From the NCBI GenBank assembly GCA_026936325.1, contig JAPTHN010000003.1, forward strand, positions 64,306,692 to 64,370,691: a DNA stretch of 64,000 nucleotides, written 5' to 3'. Shown piece after piece: positions 1-11,675 of this stretch; within the stretch, counting starts at the first letter, position 1; every line of letters begins with the position of its first letter. The translations under genes and the position numbers were made by a program. Origin of the DNA: Platynereis dumerilii. Its lineage: Eukaryota > Annelida > Polychaeta > Phyllodocida > Nereididae. The notes beneath the pieces are model-generated. The model was not told where the DNA came from and did not search any database. It worked only from the letters and a program-made list of their open reading frames with translations.

Positions 1-1762
1 GACATCTTTTAGGCAATTACTACACAAATTTTAGTAATCACTGGTGTTCCAGTCTGAGTGCAGTCATTCGGTTAGGTGAGGAAAAGATGAATTTTTCAGG
101 GTTGACCGATCTTTTTACCTGTTCACGACACAACGAAATGTACACAAATTAGAATAAGAGGAGAATCTGAGCTTTTCCAAAACGGCTTGTATCATTCATA
201 TGACTTTATTAGAACCCGAGATAGAGTTGATTGAAGTAATGGTAAAAATATGAAATTTAACCAAAAAATTGACTCTGAAAATATCAAGTTTTGAACTTCA
301 AATTGCTCCCAAAGGTAAACGGTTTGAAGGAGAGACTTAAAATAGCACAAAATACTGTAAATATGTTAGGACTATATCTCGAAATATTTTCAAATTTTTT
401 GAAGACTGACTTCCTTGTCAAAAAAATGTAAATTGGTGAAATCTTGACCGAAAACATGTATTTTTCAGGGTCCGGCGATCTTTTTAACTAGCAGAGATAC
501 GTTAAAATGTATAGAAAATGAATACTAGAGGAGAATTTGGACTTTCTGAATATGCTTTCAGTTTTTCTGTAGCTTAATTAGAACCGGAGATACAGACCAT
601 CAAAGTTTGGGTGCAAGTGCGAAATTGGAAAATGAGAGGGTCAATTTTGCAGTAATTTTTTGACCTTGTGACATTTATTGTGCAATGTAGGTCAATCTGA
701 TGGACTTAAAACTTTACACATTTCTTCTAGGGTATTGTAGGACTGACCTGTGAAAAGACTGTAAAAATCCCTTTATTATTTCCTACTTAAAAAAAATTAA
801 ATATCTGAAATATCCAATTTTGTCAAATATTTGACCTTGATTTTGACCTTGAAAATACCTTTCAAGGTCAAAATCTATAATTTCTACAGATTCGCGGTGT
901 ATGACTTAGGGGGGGTCATTTCATTATTTGAACTGTGTAGGATCAATATTTACCTCTCTAATTGCCAAAAATAGGCTAATTTTTCATGTCGCGCGGTATG
1001 CCATATTTGGAATTTTTTTATAAATCAGCATGAAGAGATAAATCAATTCCGATTTCAGGGTTCCAACAATATAGCTCCTGGCTATTATACTTTAAATTAT
1101 GAACCCGATATGCTGGAAATAACATAATTGTTGGAATTTTTGAAAATCGAGTGATTTGAACATTAAACAGGTCAAATGACCTTGAAAAATGAGGTTAAGG
1201 TCAAATTTGAAGGTGGCTATGGAGGTTTTATGGGCATATTTGGGGGGGTTCACAATACATTTTATTGGCCTAAAATCGATATTTCAGTGTCAAGTAATCA
1301 AGGTCACCAGTTTTGACGACGCGGTTGACACTAAAAATTCCATAATTAAATAACTAAGCATGATATCATCATAAAAATGATCGCTTACCATGGATTAGTC
1401 ATTTACTGTAACAATTGGCTTGAATTCTGCAATTTTCGAAGTTGCTTATATAGAGATCAGGCGCGCAAACCTCTGAGAGTAAAAATTGACCTGTATGACC
1501 TCGACCTTGACCTATACTTTTGAAAATTAGGTCAGTTTATTTAGTATAAGTCTATTATATATAGTTTATTAGGAAACTATAATTGATCAGTTAATATATG
1601 AGTAATGGTCAATTGAAATATAGAAAAAATTTATTTCAAAGGGGTCAATGACCTTGAAAAATAGGTCAGAGGTATAGGGTTACATTGGACAATTTAATTA
1701 GGTCACATAGGACTATGTACACAAATTATTTGAAAATTTTTCGAGAACATTTTTCGGAAAGA
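1..1762 (-). mobile_element. Element A body, left end cut by window edge
   Basis: Non-coding repeat body almost identical to the A parts at 9,895-11,664, 12,166-13,928 and 14,723-16,491. It holds two copies of an internal direct-repeat block (about 75-180 and 421-545) and several TGACCTTGA/TCAAGGTCA words (about 830-870, 1,185-1,210, 1,300, 1,650). It ends in CGGAAAGAAAAA before an (AAT)n tract. On the minus strand this is a 5' end beginning TCTTTCCG or TCCG. No coding sequence is supported. I infer the minus orientation from the hairpin-CTAG ends of complete relatives. Confidence 0.6.
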
Positions 1763-1871
1763 AAAATAATAATAATAACTAGAAATCGGGTAACCGCGAT
1801 GCGGTGACAAAACTTCACCAATCATATAATTATTGGCAGTGAAATTTATGTGAGAAAACACAGAAATGATA

Positions 1872-1938
1872 TTGGACATGAACTTGAACATGAACATGAA
1901 CTCGCACATGAATTTGTACATGAACTTGTACATGCAAT
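1872..1938. repeat. 12-bp minisatellite (GAACTTGAACAT type) in B1
   Basis: Degenerate units of a 12-bp motif, about five. Longer or shorter versions occur at the same place in the other B copies (4,797-4,902 and 20,365-20,430), so copy number varies between copies. Confidence 0.7.
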
Positions 1939-2257
1939 TGCATGCGTCTTGCACATGTTACATAAAACGCAATATCACACAATATCACATGCAATATTAT
2001 GCAATATCAAATGTAAAGTTACATGTAATGTATTAAACATACAATATCACTTGCAATATCATGCAAAATCATATCACATGTAATATTAATTTATCACCTG
2101 TAATTTTGCATGTTACTTAGAATGTACATAGTATGCACAGATAATTTTGGAAGTGCTTATAAACTTTCTGTCTGTGGACTAGTTGTGATGTGACAGATGG
2201 TCAGCACACAGATAAACCCTTACTGTAACATGTCAATCGGTTTGTGGCCATACACTG

Positions 2258-2432
2258 ACTGATTCGCTGACTAATTCGCTGACTGATTTGCTGACTGATA
2301 CACTGACTGATACACTGACTGATACACTGACTGATACACTGACTCATACACTGACTCATACTCTGACTCATACACTGACTCATACACTGACTCATACACT
2401 GACTCATACACTGACTCATACACTGACTCATA
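2258..2432. repeat. 12-bp minisatellite (ACTGACTGATAC type) in B1
   Basis: About 14 units of a 12-bp motif, with a block switch from ACTGACTGATAC to ACTGACTCATAC part-way along. Equivalent arrays lie at 5,226-5,262 (about three units) and 20,745-20,892. The long ORFs here are translations of the tandem repeat and are not genes. Confidence 0.8.
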
Positions 2433-2569
2433 CAAAGATATTTGACCAAAAACATGTAATTTTGAGGGTTGGGCGTTCTTTTAAACCATCAGAGTTACAA
2501 GAAAACATTCAGAGAATGAAAACTAGAGGAAAATTTGAGCATGCCGAATATTATATACAGAAAATAACA

Positions 2570-2840
2570 TGAACCAGTACATGGACCAGTACATGGACCA
2601 GTACATGGACCAGTACATGGACCAGTACATGGACCAGTACATGGACCAGTACATGGACCAGTGCATGGACCAGCGCATTGACCAGCGCATTGACCAGCGC
2701 ATTGACCAGCGCATTGACCAGCGCATTGACCAGCGCATTGACCATGCATCAACCAGTACATCAACCAGTGCATCAACCAGTGCAGCAACAGGAACATCAA
2801 TCAGTACATCAACAGTACATCAACCTTGGAATTTTAGGAA
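2570..2840. repeat. 12-bp minisatellite (ATGGACCAGTAC type) in B1
   Basis: About 22 units of a 12-bp motif in sub-blocks (ATGGACCAGTAC, then ATTGACCAGCGC, then ATCAACCAGTAC). Homologous arrays are at 5,380-5,605 and 21,026-21,205, with different block composition in each. Confidence 0.8.
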
Positions 2841-4600
2841 TGCATTGGCTAAGATACTTCTAGTCCTGAAAACAAATAGAAATGACTGCAATTTCTGAAA
2901 ACATACATTTTTCAGGGTCGGGCGATCTTTTTAACCATCAGTGATACAAGAAATTGTTCAAATATAGAAACTAGAGGAGAATTTGTGCTTTCCAAATCTA
3001 TTTTCAGTTTCTCCGTAACTTTATTAGGACCGGAGATAAGGCCGATTGAAATTATGGTACAATTCAGAAATGTGGACTTCAGAAATTTCTGAAAAAATGT
3101 AGTTTTTCACTTAAAATTACTCTAGAACCAAAACGGTTCAATGGAAACATATATAACTTGGCAGGATTATGCGAACGAAAGATGAACGTATGCTCAAATA
3201 GCTTCATTGAAATAAAATGATTATTTCCTTGTCAAAATGGTGATAAATTGTGAAAATTTGACAAAAAACATGAAATTTTCAGGGTCCGGCGATCTTTTAA
3301 ACCGTCAGAGCTACGACAAAATGTTCAGAGAAAGAAAACTAGAAGAGAGTTTGGCCTTTCCAAATCTGTTTTCATATTCTCTGTAACTTAATTAGAACCG
3401 GAGCTACAGCCGATTGAAATAATGCTATAATTGAGAAATGTGAAAAAATATCGTAAATTTTTCCCTAATTTTTTGACCTTGTGACCTTTACGGTCTAACG
3501 TAGGTTAAGCCGATTACCTTGAAAATTTATACGATGCCTCTAGACTATTGTAGCAAGTATGTGTGACATTTTTGTAACAATATTTTGATTCCTTGCCTGT
3601 GTAAAAAAATCAAATGTCAAAAAAGTAAAATTTTTCATCATGTTTGACCTTGAATTTGACCTTGAAAATAAGTTTCTAGGTCAAAACAAATATGATTTTC
3701 AGAATCAGGATGTAAAAATGGGGGGATCAACTAATTATTGTAACTCTCTCGAATCGATATTTCCATGTCAAAAACGCAATAATTTGTCAATTTTTAACAT
3801 TCTCCGGTTTGCGATATTTGGAATTTTGTAGAAAATTAAGGTAAAATGTTAGAGGAATTTGGGTTGCATATTCTAAATGCACATATTTTTGTCTGTAAAC
3901 AGATAATATATCAAGGTGATATCATGAAAAAAAAATAATTTTCAGAATTTTTGAAAATAAGCACTTTTTGCACTTTGAAGAGCCAAATGACCTTGAAAAA
4001 TGAGGTCAAGGTCAAATTTGAAGGTGGGTATGGGGGTTTTAGGGGTATCTTTGGGGGGGTTCACTATACATTGTAATGGCCTAAAATCGATATTTCAGGG
4101 TGAAATTACCAAGGTCACTGGTTTGGATGACGCGGTTGTTATTCAAAATTACATAACTCAATAACAAAGCATGACATCGTCACAAAAATAACTTCTTACC
4201 ATGGGCCAGACATTCAGACATCACATTGCATCAATTTTGATACCGTGTGGCTTACAGATTTTGCTATCATGCGTGACAATCTCCAGCAGTAAATATAGAC
4301 CTGTGCAACTTTGACCTTGACCTACTTTCTTGAAATTGGGTCAGATTATGTAATGTACTTGTAACACTTAGAACCTGAGTGGAAAATGAAATACGCACGT
4401 AATTACCTGTGATATGCTCTTGAGAAATATATGAAAAAACGAACTTTGAAATGGCCTGTGACCTTGAAAAATAATTCAAGGTCACTGAAACTGGGTCAGT
4501 GTAATAAGGTCATGTAACACTATGTACCTGATTTTTTTTAAATTTTTTTGAAGAAATTTTTCGTACGGAAAAATAAAAATAAAGAATAATAATAATAATA

Positions 4601-4650
4601 AAAATACTTACGAAAACAAGAAACTTCACCTATGTAATAGGTGAAGTTTA
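4601..4650. repeat. Short hairpin module
   Basis: A-rich leader (cgaaaacaag) followed by a palindrome with 13-bp arms AAACTTCACCTAT/ATAGGTGAAGTTT and a 3-nt loop, flanked by AAT tracts. It sits between B1 and B2. Same module as those at 16,501-16,860 and 23,002-23,030. Confidence 0.7.
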
Positions 4651-4796
4651 ATAATAACTAGAAATCGGGTAACCGCGATGCGGTGACAAAACTTCACCTT
4701 TCATAGTAATTATTTGCAACGAAATGAAAGTGAGAAAACACGGAAATGATATTGGAAATGATAGTGTAAATGACATTGGAAATGACATTTGACATG

Positions 4797-4902
4797 AATG
4801 TGAACATGAACATGAACTTAAACATGAACTTAAACATGAACTTGAACATGAACTTGAACATGAACTTGAACATGAACTTGAACATGAACTTGAACATGAA
4901 TG
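4797..4902. repeat. 12-bp minisatellite in B2
   Basis: About nine near-identical 12-bp units of the GAACTTGAACAT type; more homogeneous than the B1 and B3 counterparts. Confidence 0.75.
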
Positions 4903-5379
4903 TAATTGCACCCATTTTGCATGCAATATCAAACACAGTATCACATGTAATATTTTGCAGTATCACATATATGCAAAGTTACATGCAATGTATCAAACAT
5001 ACAATATCACTTGCAATATCATGCTAAATCATATCACATGCAATATCAATTTATTATGTGTAATTTCGCATGTCAATTAAAATGTATGAAGCGTGCGCAG
5101 ATACATGGAAGTACTTATAAACTATCTGTCCATGAACTAGTTGTGATGTGACATAATTATAGTCAGCAGACAGATAAACCCTGCAATAAACCCTTACTGA
5201 AACATGTTAATCAGTTTGTTGCCATACGCTGACTGATACACTGACTGATACAGTGACTGACACAAAAATGTTTTGAGGGTCAGGGGATCTTTTCAACCGT
5301 CAGAGCTCCAAGAAAAAATTCAGAGAAAGAAAACAAGAGGAGAATTTGAGCTTCATGAATATATATATAGAAAATAACA

Positions 5380-5605
5380 TGGACCAGTACTTGGACAGTA
5401 CATGGACAGTACATTGACCTCTACATTGACCAGTACATGATCAAGTGCATGAACCAGTGAATGAACCAGTGCATGAACCAGTGCATGAACCAGTGCATGA
5501 ACCAGTACATCAACCAGTACATCAACCAGTACATCAACCAGCACATCAACCAGTACATCAACCAGTACATCAACCAATACATCAACCAATACATCAACCA
5601 ATACA
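5380..5605. repeat. 12-bp minisatellite in B2
   Basis: About 18 units of a 12-bp motif moving from ATGAACCAGTGC to ATCAACCAGTAC forms. Homologous to 2,570-2,840 and 21,026-21,205. Confidence 0.8.
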
Positions 5606-7360
5606 TCGATTAGAGTTACTGCTGATTGAAACTGGCACCGTTCTTCTAGTCCTGAAAACATATCGAAATGACAGCAATTTCTGAAAGCATACATTTTTCG
5701 GGGTCTGGCGATCTTTTTAACCGTCAGTGATACAAGAAATTGGTTAAACATAGACACTAGAGGAGAATTTGTGCTTTCCAAATCTATTTTCAGATTCTCC
5801 GTAACTTTATTAGGACCGCAGATACGGCCGATTGAAATAATGGTACAATTCTGAAAAGTGGACTTCAGAAATTTATGAAAAAATGTAGTTTTTCCCTTAA
5901 AATTACTCTAGAACCAAAACGGTTCAATGGAAACATATATAACTTGGCAGGATTATGTGAACGGACGATAAAAGTATGCTCAAATAGCTTCACTGAAATA
6001 AAATGATTACTTCCTTGTCAAAATGATGATAAATTGTGAAAATTTGACAAAAAACATGAAATTTTCAGGGTCCGGCGATCTTTTAAACCGTAAGAGCTAC
6101 GAAAAAATGTTCAATATATGAAAACTAGAAGAGAATGTGGCCTTTCCGAATCTGTTTTCAGATTCTCTGTATCTTAGTTAGGACCGGAGCTATGGACGAT
6201 TGAAATAGCGCTATCATTGAAAAAATATTATAATATTTCCTTCATTTTTTGACCTTGTGACCTTTTTGGTGAGACATATGTCAGTCCGAGGACCTTGAAA
6301 ATTTACAAAATCCTTCTAGACTATTGTAGCAAGTATGCCTGCCATTTTTGTAAAAATATCTTTATTCCTTGCCTGTGTAAAAAAATCAAATGTCAAAAAA
6401 GTAAAATTTTTTATCATGTTTGACCTTGAATTTGACCTTGAAAATAAGTTTATAGGTCAAAACCAATATGATTTTCAGAATCAGGATGTCAAAATGGGGG
6501 GATCAATTAATTATTGTAACTCTCTCGGATCGATATTTCCATGTCAAAAACGCGATAATTTGTCATATTTTAACATTCTCCGGTTTGCTATATTTGGGAT
6601 TTTGTAGAAAATTAAGGTAAAATGTTAGAGGAATTTGGATTGCATATTATAAATGTACATATTTTTGTCTGTCTAGAGATAATATATCAAGGTGATATCA
6701 TGAAAAAAACATAATTTTCAGAATTTTTGAAAATAAGCACTTTTTGCACTTTGAAGAGCCAAATGACCTTGAAAAATGAGGTCAAGGTCAAATTTGAAGG
6801 TGGGTATGGGGGTTTTGGGGGCTACTTTGGGGGGGTTCACTATACATTGTAATGGCCTAAAATCGATATTTCAGGGTGGAATTACCATGGTCACTGGTTG
6901 TGATGACGCGGTTGTTACTCAAAATTACATAACTCAAAAATAAAGCATGACATCATCACAAAAATAACTTCTTACCATGGGCCAGACATTTGGGCATCAC
7001 ATCGCATCAATTTTGATACTGTGTGGCTCACAGATCTTGAGATCATGCGCGCAAATCTCGAGCACTAAAAATTGATCTGTAGGCCCGTGACCTTGACCTA
7101 CATTCTTGAAATGGCGTTAGATTATGTAATGTACTTGTAGAACTTAGAACCTTAGATAAAAATTAAATACGCATGTAATTGCCTGTGATATGCTCTTGAG
7201 AAATATATGAAAAACAAACTTTAAAATGGCCTGTGACCTTGAAAAATAATTCAAGGTCACTGAAACTGGGTCAGTGTAATGAGGTCATGTAATACTATAT
7301 ACCTGAATTTTTTGAAGACATGTTTTCGGCGGAAAAAAGAAAAATAAATAATAATAATAA

Positions 7361-7841
7361 CTAGATTCCGATAACCGCTAGCGGTAATAAAACTTCACCG
7401 AGCAGTTGGTGAAAATAGTCTAAATATGTTTAAGTATAAAAATAAACAAGTATACGAACAAGTATATGAAGGTATATTGTACATGTTTAAGCAGCTTGCT
7501 CAGTGAATGCCCATGTTTAGTTTAGTTTATTTAGTTCAGTGGGTGAAAATAGTCTAAATGTATATAAGTATATAAACAAGTATATAAACAAGTATATAAA
7601 CAAGTATATAAGCAAGATATAAAATAATATATAAAATATTATATGAATAAAATATAAAATAGTATCAAAATATTGTATAAAATGGTACAAAAAATAACAT
7701 AAAAAATGTACATTATTTATTTGTGATATATTGCAATGCACAAGTTAATGAAGCTAGCGGACAGCCCCCCCTTTCCCGGTGAATGCATGTTTAGCTTAGT
7801 TTATTTAGTTTAGTTTAATTTATTTAGTTTACTTTAGTTTA
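7361..7841 (-). mobile_element. Element C part of an interrupted C/A composite
   Basis: Starts CTAG then a hairpin ATAACCGC-TA-GCGGTAAT and a second CTTCACC...GGTGAA pair; runs through a short 12-bp array (7,567-7,615, about four AAGTATATAAAC units) to a TTTAGTTTA-rich end. In the composites at 11,676 and 13,952 this same segment passes directly into an A body. Here it stops at 7,841 and the A body resumes at 9,895, so this copy is split by an insertion. Confidence 0.6.
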
Positions 7842-8802
7842 ACAAGAATCCATGGATTCAAAGGCTAGTCGATTCAGTATTAGGCCTATATTTATAGAAC
7901 AGTGATTAACCAGGATAGCAATATGCCTCTATTGCATCTGTCTTGTAGGTATGGTTATCATAGTTTTGAACTATGTGAATTTTGCAAAAAAATGTCAGTG
8001 AGGACTAATTGCCCTGATCTCAAATTTTATCAAGAAATGTGTCAGAAATGAAATTCCTTATTTTAATATTGTTCAATGAAACTCAACAGATTGTGATGCT
8101 GCAGTCTATTGTGCATTACTTATCATATATACTATCACTAAGCAGACCAGTTGCACTGAGCTGTGTTCAATTACAACTGCACATTTTTGTTGATCTGTAG
8201 TGTTTTTTTATATTTTTTTTATTAGTGTGTCTGATAAATGTGATGTGTTTATGTGTGAAATTGCTTAACAACAGCACTGTGGCTGTAGCTACAATGAAAC
8301 AGAGTTCAGGCCTGTTTGTTTAAAGGTTTACACATAAACAAGCTATTGTTGTGATGTGGTACAACAGGAAATCAAAATATGGGAACCCAAAAATTCCACA
8401 CAGTTCCAATCCAACTTGAAAGTAAGGTTGTAAAATTAAAGCTACATGGCCAAATTGGTAAAAATAAAATTATGTCTTGATCAATCATAATATAGTACTT
8501 ATTGCATAAATTGTGCTGTATTGGACAGTCATTTTACTTGATAGAAGACAAAATAAATCAAAGAAGACATGTAAGTTATGATGTAAGTGAAATTGAATTG
8601 ACATTTATTTTCTAATCTGCTCAACTTGATATCATATTAATGACCACTTTTTTAATTATTTACTTTCATTCACACTGTGGTGTAATTTACAATATAAAAC
8701 ATAAAATAATTACAATTAATTAAAAGCATTGTGTTATACTTTCAAGAAATTCTGCAATTGCAATAACTTGATATTTTATTTTGACACAGATCAATGAATA
8801 AT

Positions 8803-8920
8803 TGCAATCATTAGACACTACCTGCCAACTCAAGCCAATTGCCATTAATTGATATTACCTTAGACACTGACTGATCTCCGTAGTAATTGCAATCATTAGA
8901 CACAACCTGCCAACTCAAGC
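8803..8920. repeat. Direct duplication of about 77 bp with CCAAT boxes
   Basis: The stretch from GCAATCATTAGACAC through AGCCAATTG occurs twice (about 8,806-8,843 and 8,883-8,922) with one base difference in the matched core. Each copy contains AGCCAATTG. Confidence 0.7.
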
Positions 8921-9125
8921 CAATTGAGTTGATATTTTCTATGACACTGCTCAATGAGTAATTGAGCTGTCAACTCTGAATGTGTCACTGCTTAGAAAAT
9001 GGTATATAAAGACCAGCCTTGGTGCATCTGTTCAGTGTACAACAAGACATGCTTTAAGAACATGCCAAAGAGGATGAGAAAAAGAGGATAATGTACTTTT
9101 CAGTACATCTTAAGGAAAAAAGGTA
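8838..9125 (+). promoter_or_regulatory. Candidate TATA/CCAAT promoter
   Basis: Two AGCCAATTG boxes (about 8,836 and 8,915), then TATATAAAG at about 9,003, then TTCAGT (initiator-like) about 28 nt further on. A short leader follows that encodes only a nine-residue ORF (MPKRMRKRG) and reaches a possible splice donor AAAAAG/GTAAAT at about 9,121. Spacing fits a Pol II core promoter, but no downstream gene is recognised, and it lies inside a transposon-like insert. It may drive a non-coding RNA or be fortuitous. Confidence 0.3.
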
Positions 9126-9894
9126 AATCTTATGTTATGATTTCTACTTGCTTGGCCTAGTCATCTTGTGCTTGTTTTTTCAAGCAGTTGTCCATTGGCA
9201 CCTTCCCATAGTAGACTGCATATCATGCTGTCCCATCCTCAGAGACATTTTTTAAAGTTAGGCCTACCTTGTACCTAAAATGTAGTATTTGCAGTAATAT
9301 GATGCTAATAATGTATTATCCAAAAAATAAAATAAATAAATACATAATGGCATTTTTACCTTATTACCTTACTCAGGTTCTGATCAAATATTTAGGATGA
9401 CTCACTACTATTCAATGACAAATTTGCAGACACCATATCTTTTCTGAATATGAACAGCAGAAAGTTGATAATCACAACAAGCTGCTTGTGTGCATTCCTT
9501 TTTGAAGCCTTTGTTAGCGTTTGTAAACAAATCACTGATTAATTGCTGGTGCGTTCCCGTCAGGTAAACCCAACGGGATGCTAACAGCACCACTGGACCC
9601 GCTCGCTCGCCTGAGCGTCATAAGCCCGGCTAGCGGGATACCGACAGTCCCAGTGGGTCCACTCGCTATGGGCGCATGCATGCGCAAAGTTGTACAGGAC
9701 TGTTTAGAGCTCTATCGATCGTAAATATGATCGTGGACGATCGTTTGCGATCATATCTCGGCCGCTGGTTGGTTTTCAGACAGTTCCTGGCTCCACAGAC
9801 GCTTTCTGAGGCAGATCTGCATTACGGCATTTTGAATTTCCGATTTTCGCGGGCCTTTTTTGTCATCTCTCTAAGGGCTAGTCCTCGACTAGCC

Positions 9895-11664
9895 AAAAAT
9901 AGTTTATTGACATCTTTTAGGCAATTACTACACAAATTTTAGTAATCACTGGTGTTCCAGTCTGAGTACAGTCATTCAGTTAGGTGAGGAAAAGATGAAT
10001 TTTTCAGGGTTGACCGATCTTTTTACCTGTTCACGACACAACAAAATGTACACAAATTAGGATAAGTGGAGAATCTGAGCTTTCCAAAACGGCTTGTATC
10101 ATTCATATGACTTTATTAGAACCCGAGATAGAGTTGATTGAAGTAATGGTAAAGATATGAAATTTCACCGAAAAATTGACTCTGAAAATATCAAGTTTTG
10201 AACTCCAAATTGCTCCCAAAGGTAAACGGTTTGAAGGAGAGACTTAAAATAGCACAAAATACTGTAAATATGTTAGGACTATATCTCGAAATATTATCAA
10301 ATTTTTTGAAGACTGACTTCTTTGTCAAAAAAATGTAAATTGGTGAAATCTTGACCGAAAACATATATTTTTCAGGGTCCGGCGATCTTTTTAACTAGCA
10401 GAGATACGTTAAAATGTATAGAAAATGAATACTAGAGGAGAATTTGGGCTTTCTGAATATGCTTTCAGTTTTTCTGTAGCTTAATTAGAACCGGAGATAT
10501 AGACCATTAAAGTTTGGGTACAAGTGCAAAATTGGAAAATGATAGGGTCAATTTTGCAGTAATTTTTTGACCTTGTGACATTTATTGTGCAATGTAGGTC
10601 AATCCGATGGACTTAAAACTTTACACATTTCTTCTAGGGTATTGTAGGACTGACCTGTGAAAAGACTGTAAAAATCCCTTTATTATTTCCTACTTAAAAA
10701 AAATTAAATATCTCAAATATCCAGTTTTGTCAAATATTTGACCTTGATTTTGACCTTGAAAATACCTTTCAAGGTCAAAATCTATAATTTCTACAGATTC
10801 GCGGTGTATGACTTAGGGGGGGTCATTTCATTATTTGAACTATGTAGGATCAATATTTACCTCTCAAATTGGCAAAAATAGGCTAATTTTTCATGTCGCG
10901 CGGTATGCCATATTTGGAATTTTTTTATAAATCAGCATGAAGAGATAAATCAATTCCGATTTCAGGGTTTCAACAATATAGCTCCTGGCTATTATAATAT
11001 AAAATATGAACCCGATATGCTGGAAATAACATAATTGTTGGAATTTTTGAAAATTGAGTGATTTGAACATTAAACAGGTCAAATGACCTTGAAAAATGAG
11101 GTTAAGGTCAAATTTGAAGGTGGCTATGGAGGTTTTATGGGCATATTTGGGGGGGTTCACAATACATTTCATTGGCCTAAAATCGATATTTCAGTGTCAA
11201 GTAATCAAGGTCACCAGTTTTGACGACGCGGTTGACACTAAAAATTCCATAATTAAATAACTAAGCATGATATCATCATAAAAATGATCGCTTACCATGC
11301 ATTAGTCATTTACTGTAACAATTGGCTTGAATTCTGCAATTTTCGAAGTTGCTTATATAGAGATCAGGCGCGCAAACCTCTGAGAGTAAAAATTGACCTG
11401 TATGACCTCGACCTTGACCTATATTTTGAAAATTAGGTCAGTTTATTTAGTATAAGTCTATTATATATAGTTTATTAGGAAACTGTAATTGATCAGTTAT
11501 TACCTGAGTAATGGTCAATTGAAATATAGAAAAAATTTATTTCAAAGGGGTCAATGACCTTGAAAAATAGGTCAGAGGTATAGGGTTACATTGGACAATT
11601 TAATTAGGTTACATAGGACTATGTACACAAATTATTTGAAAATTTTTCGAGAACATTTTTCGGA
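9895..11664 (-). mobile_element. Element A part of the interrupted C/A composite
   Basis: Resumes the composite broken at 7,841. Near-identical to 1-1,762 and to the A parts of the two following copies. Ends CGGAAAGAAAAA, then a very short AAT spacer and the CTAG of the next copy. Confidence 0.65.
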
Positions 11665-11675
11665 AAGAAAAATAA

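Larger units (their letters stand above)
1779..4569 (-). mobile_element. Element B copy 1, Helitron-like, non-coding
   Basis: About 2.8 kb between two AAT tracts. The left end is CTAG followed by an AACCGC-GAT-GCGGT hairpin; read on the minus strand this is hairpin, 11 nt, CTAG, then T, as at Helitron 3' ends. The right end read on the minus strand begins TCCG. Inside are three 12-bp minisatellites, repeated blocks of about 350 bp with a GGTCCGGCGATC core, and a subterminal pair TGACCTTGAA/TTCAAGGTCA at about 4,460-4,486. No ORF other than minisatellite translations is present. Copies 2 and 3 lie at 4,658 and 20,272. The rolling-circle assignment is inference from the ends; no Rep/helicase gene is here. 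Confidence 0.55.
4658..7333 (-). mobile_element. Element B copy 2, Helitron-like, non-coding
   Basis: Same ends as copy 1: CTAG plus the AACCGC-GAT-GCGGT hairpin at left, CGGCGGAAAAA at right. Inserted directly after the AAT tract that follows the hairpin module. Minisatellites are at 4,797-4,902 (TGAACATGAACT-like, about nine units), 5,226-5,262 and 5,380-5,605 (about 18 units). The rest of the body aligns with B1 and B3 throughout. Confidence 0.55.
7842..9894. mobile_element. 2.05-kb insert splitting a C/A composite
   Basis: Unique sequence between the C part (ending 7,841) and the A part (starting 9,895), which are joined in the sister copies. A 10-bp inverted pair lies near its ends: GGCTAGTCGA at 7,863-7,872 and TCGACTAGCC at 9,885-9,894. 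The first 20 bp include the palindrome GAATCCATGGATTC. It contains no convincing ORF; 8,805-9,125 has a duplicated CCAAT-type segment and a TATA/Inr pair. The last 300 bp are more GC-rich. Could be a non-autonomous DNA transposon; family unknown. Confidence 0.4.

Noticed and set aside
2201-2898. ORFs encoding SQCM-, DQYM- and TLTD-type tetrapeptide repeats
   Set aside because: Same cause: 12-bp minisatellites inside element B. Frames are open on both strands with no conserved ends between copies.
3640-3831. ORFs with FDLEFDLENK in A and B copies
   Set aside because: The peptide comes from the TGACCTTGA-rich DNA; the frame is not longer than chance and breaks differ between copies.
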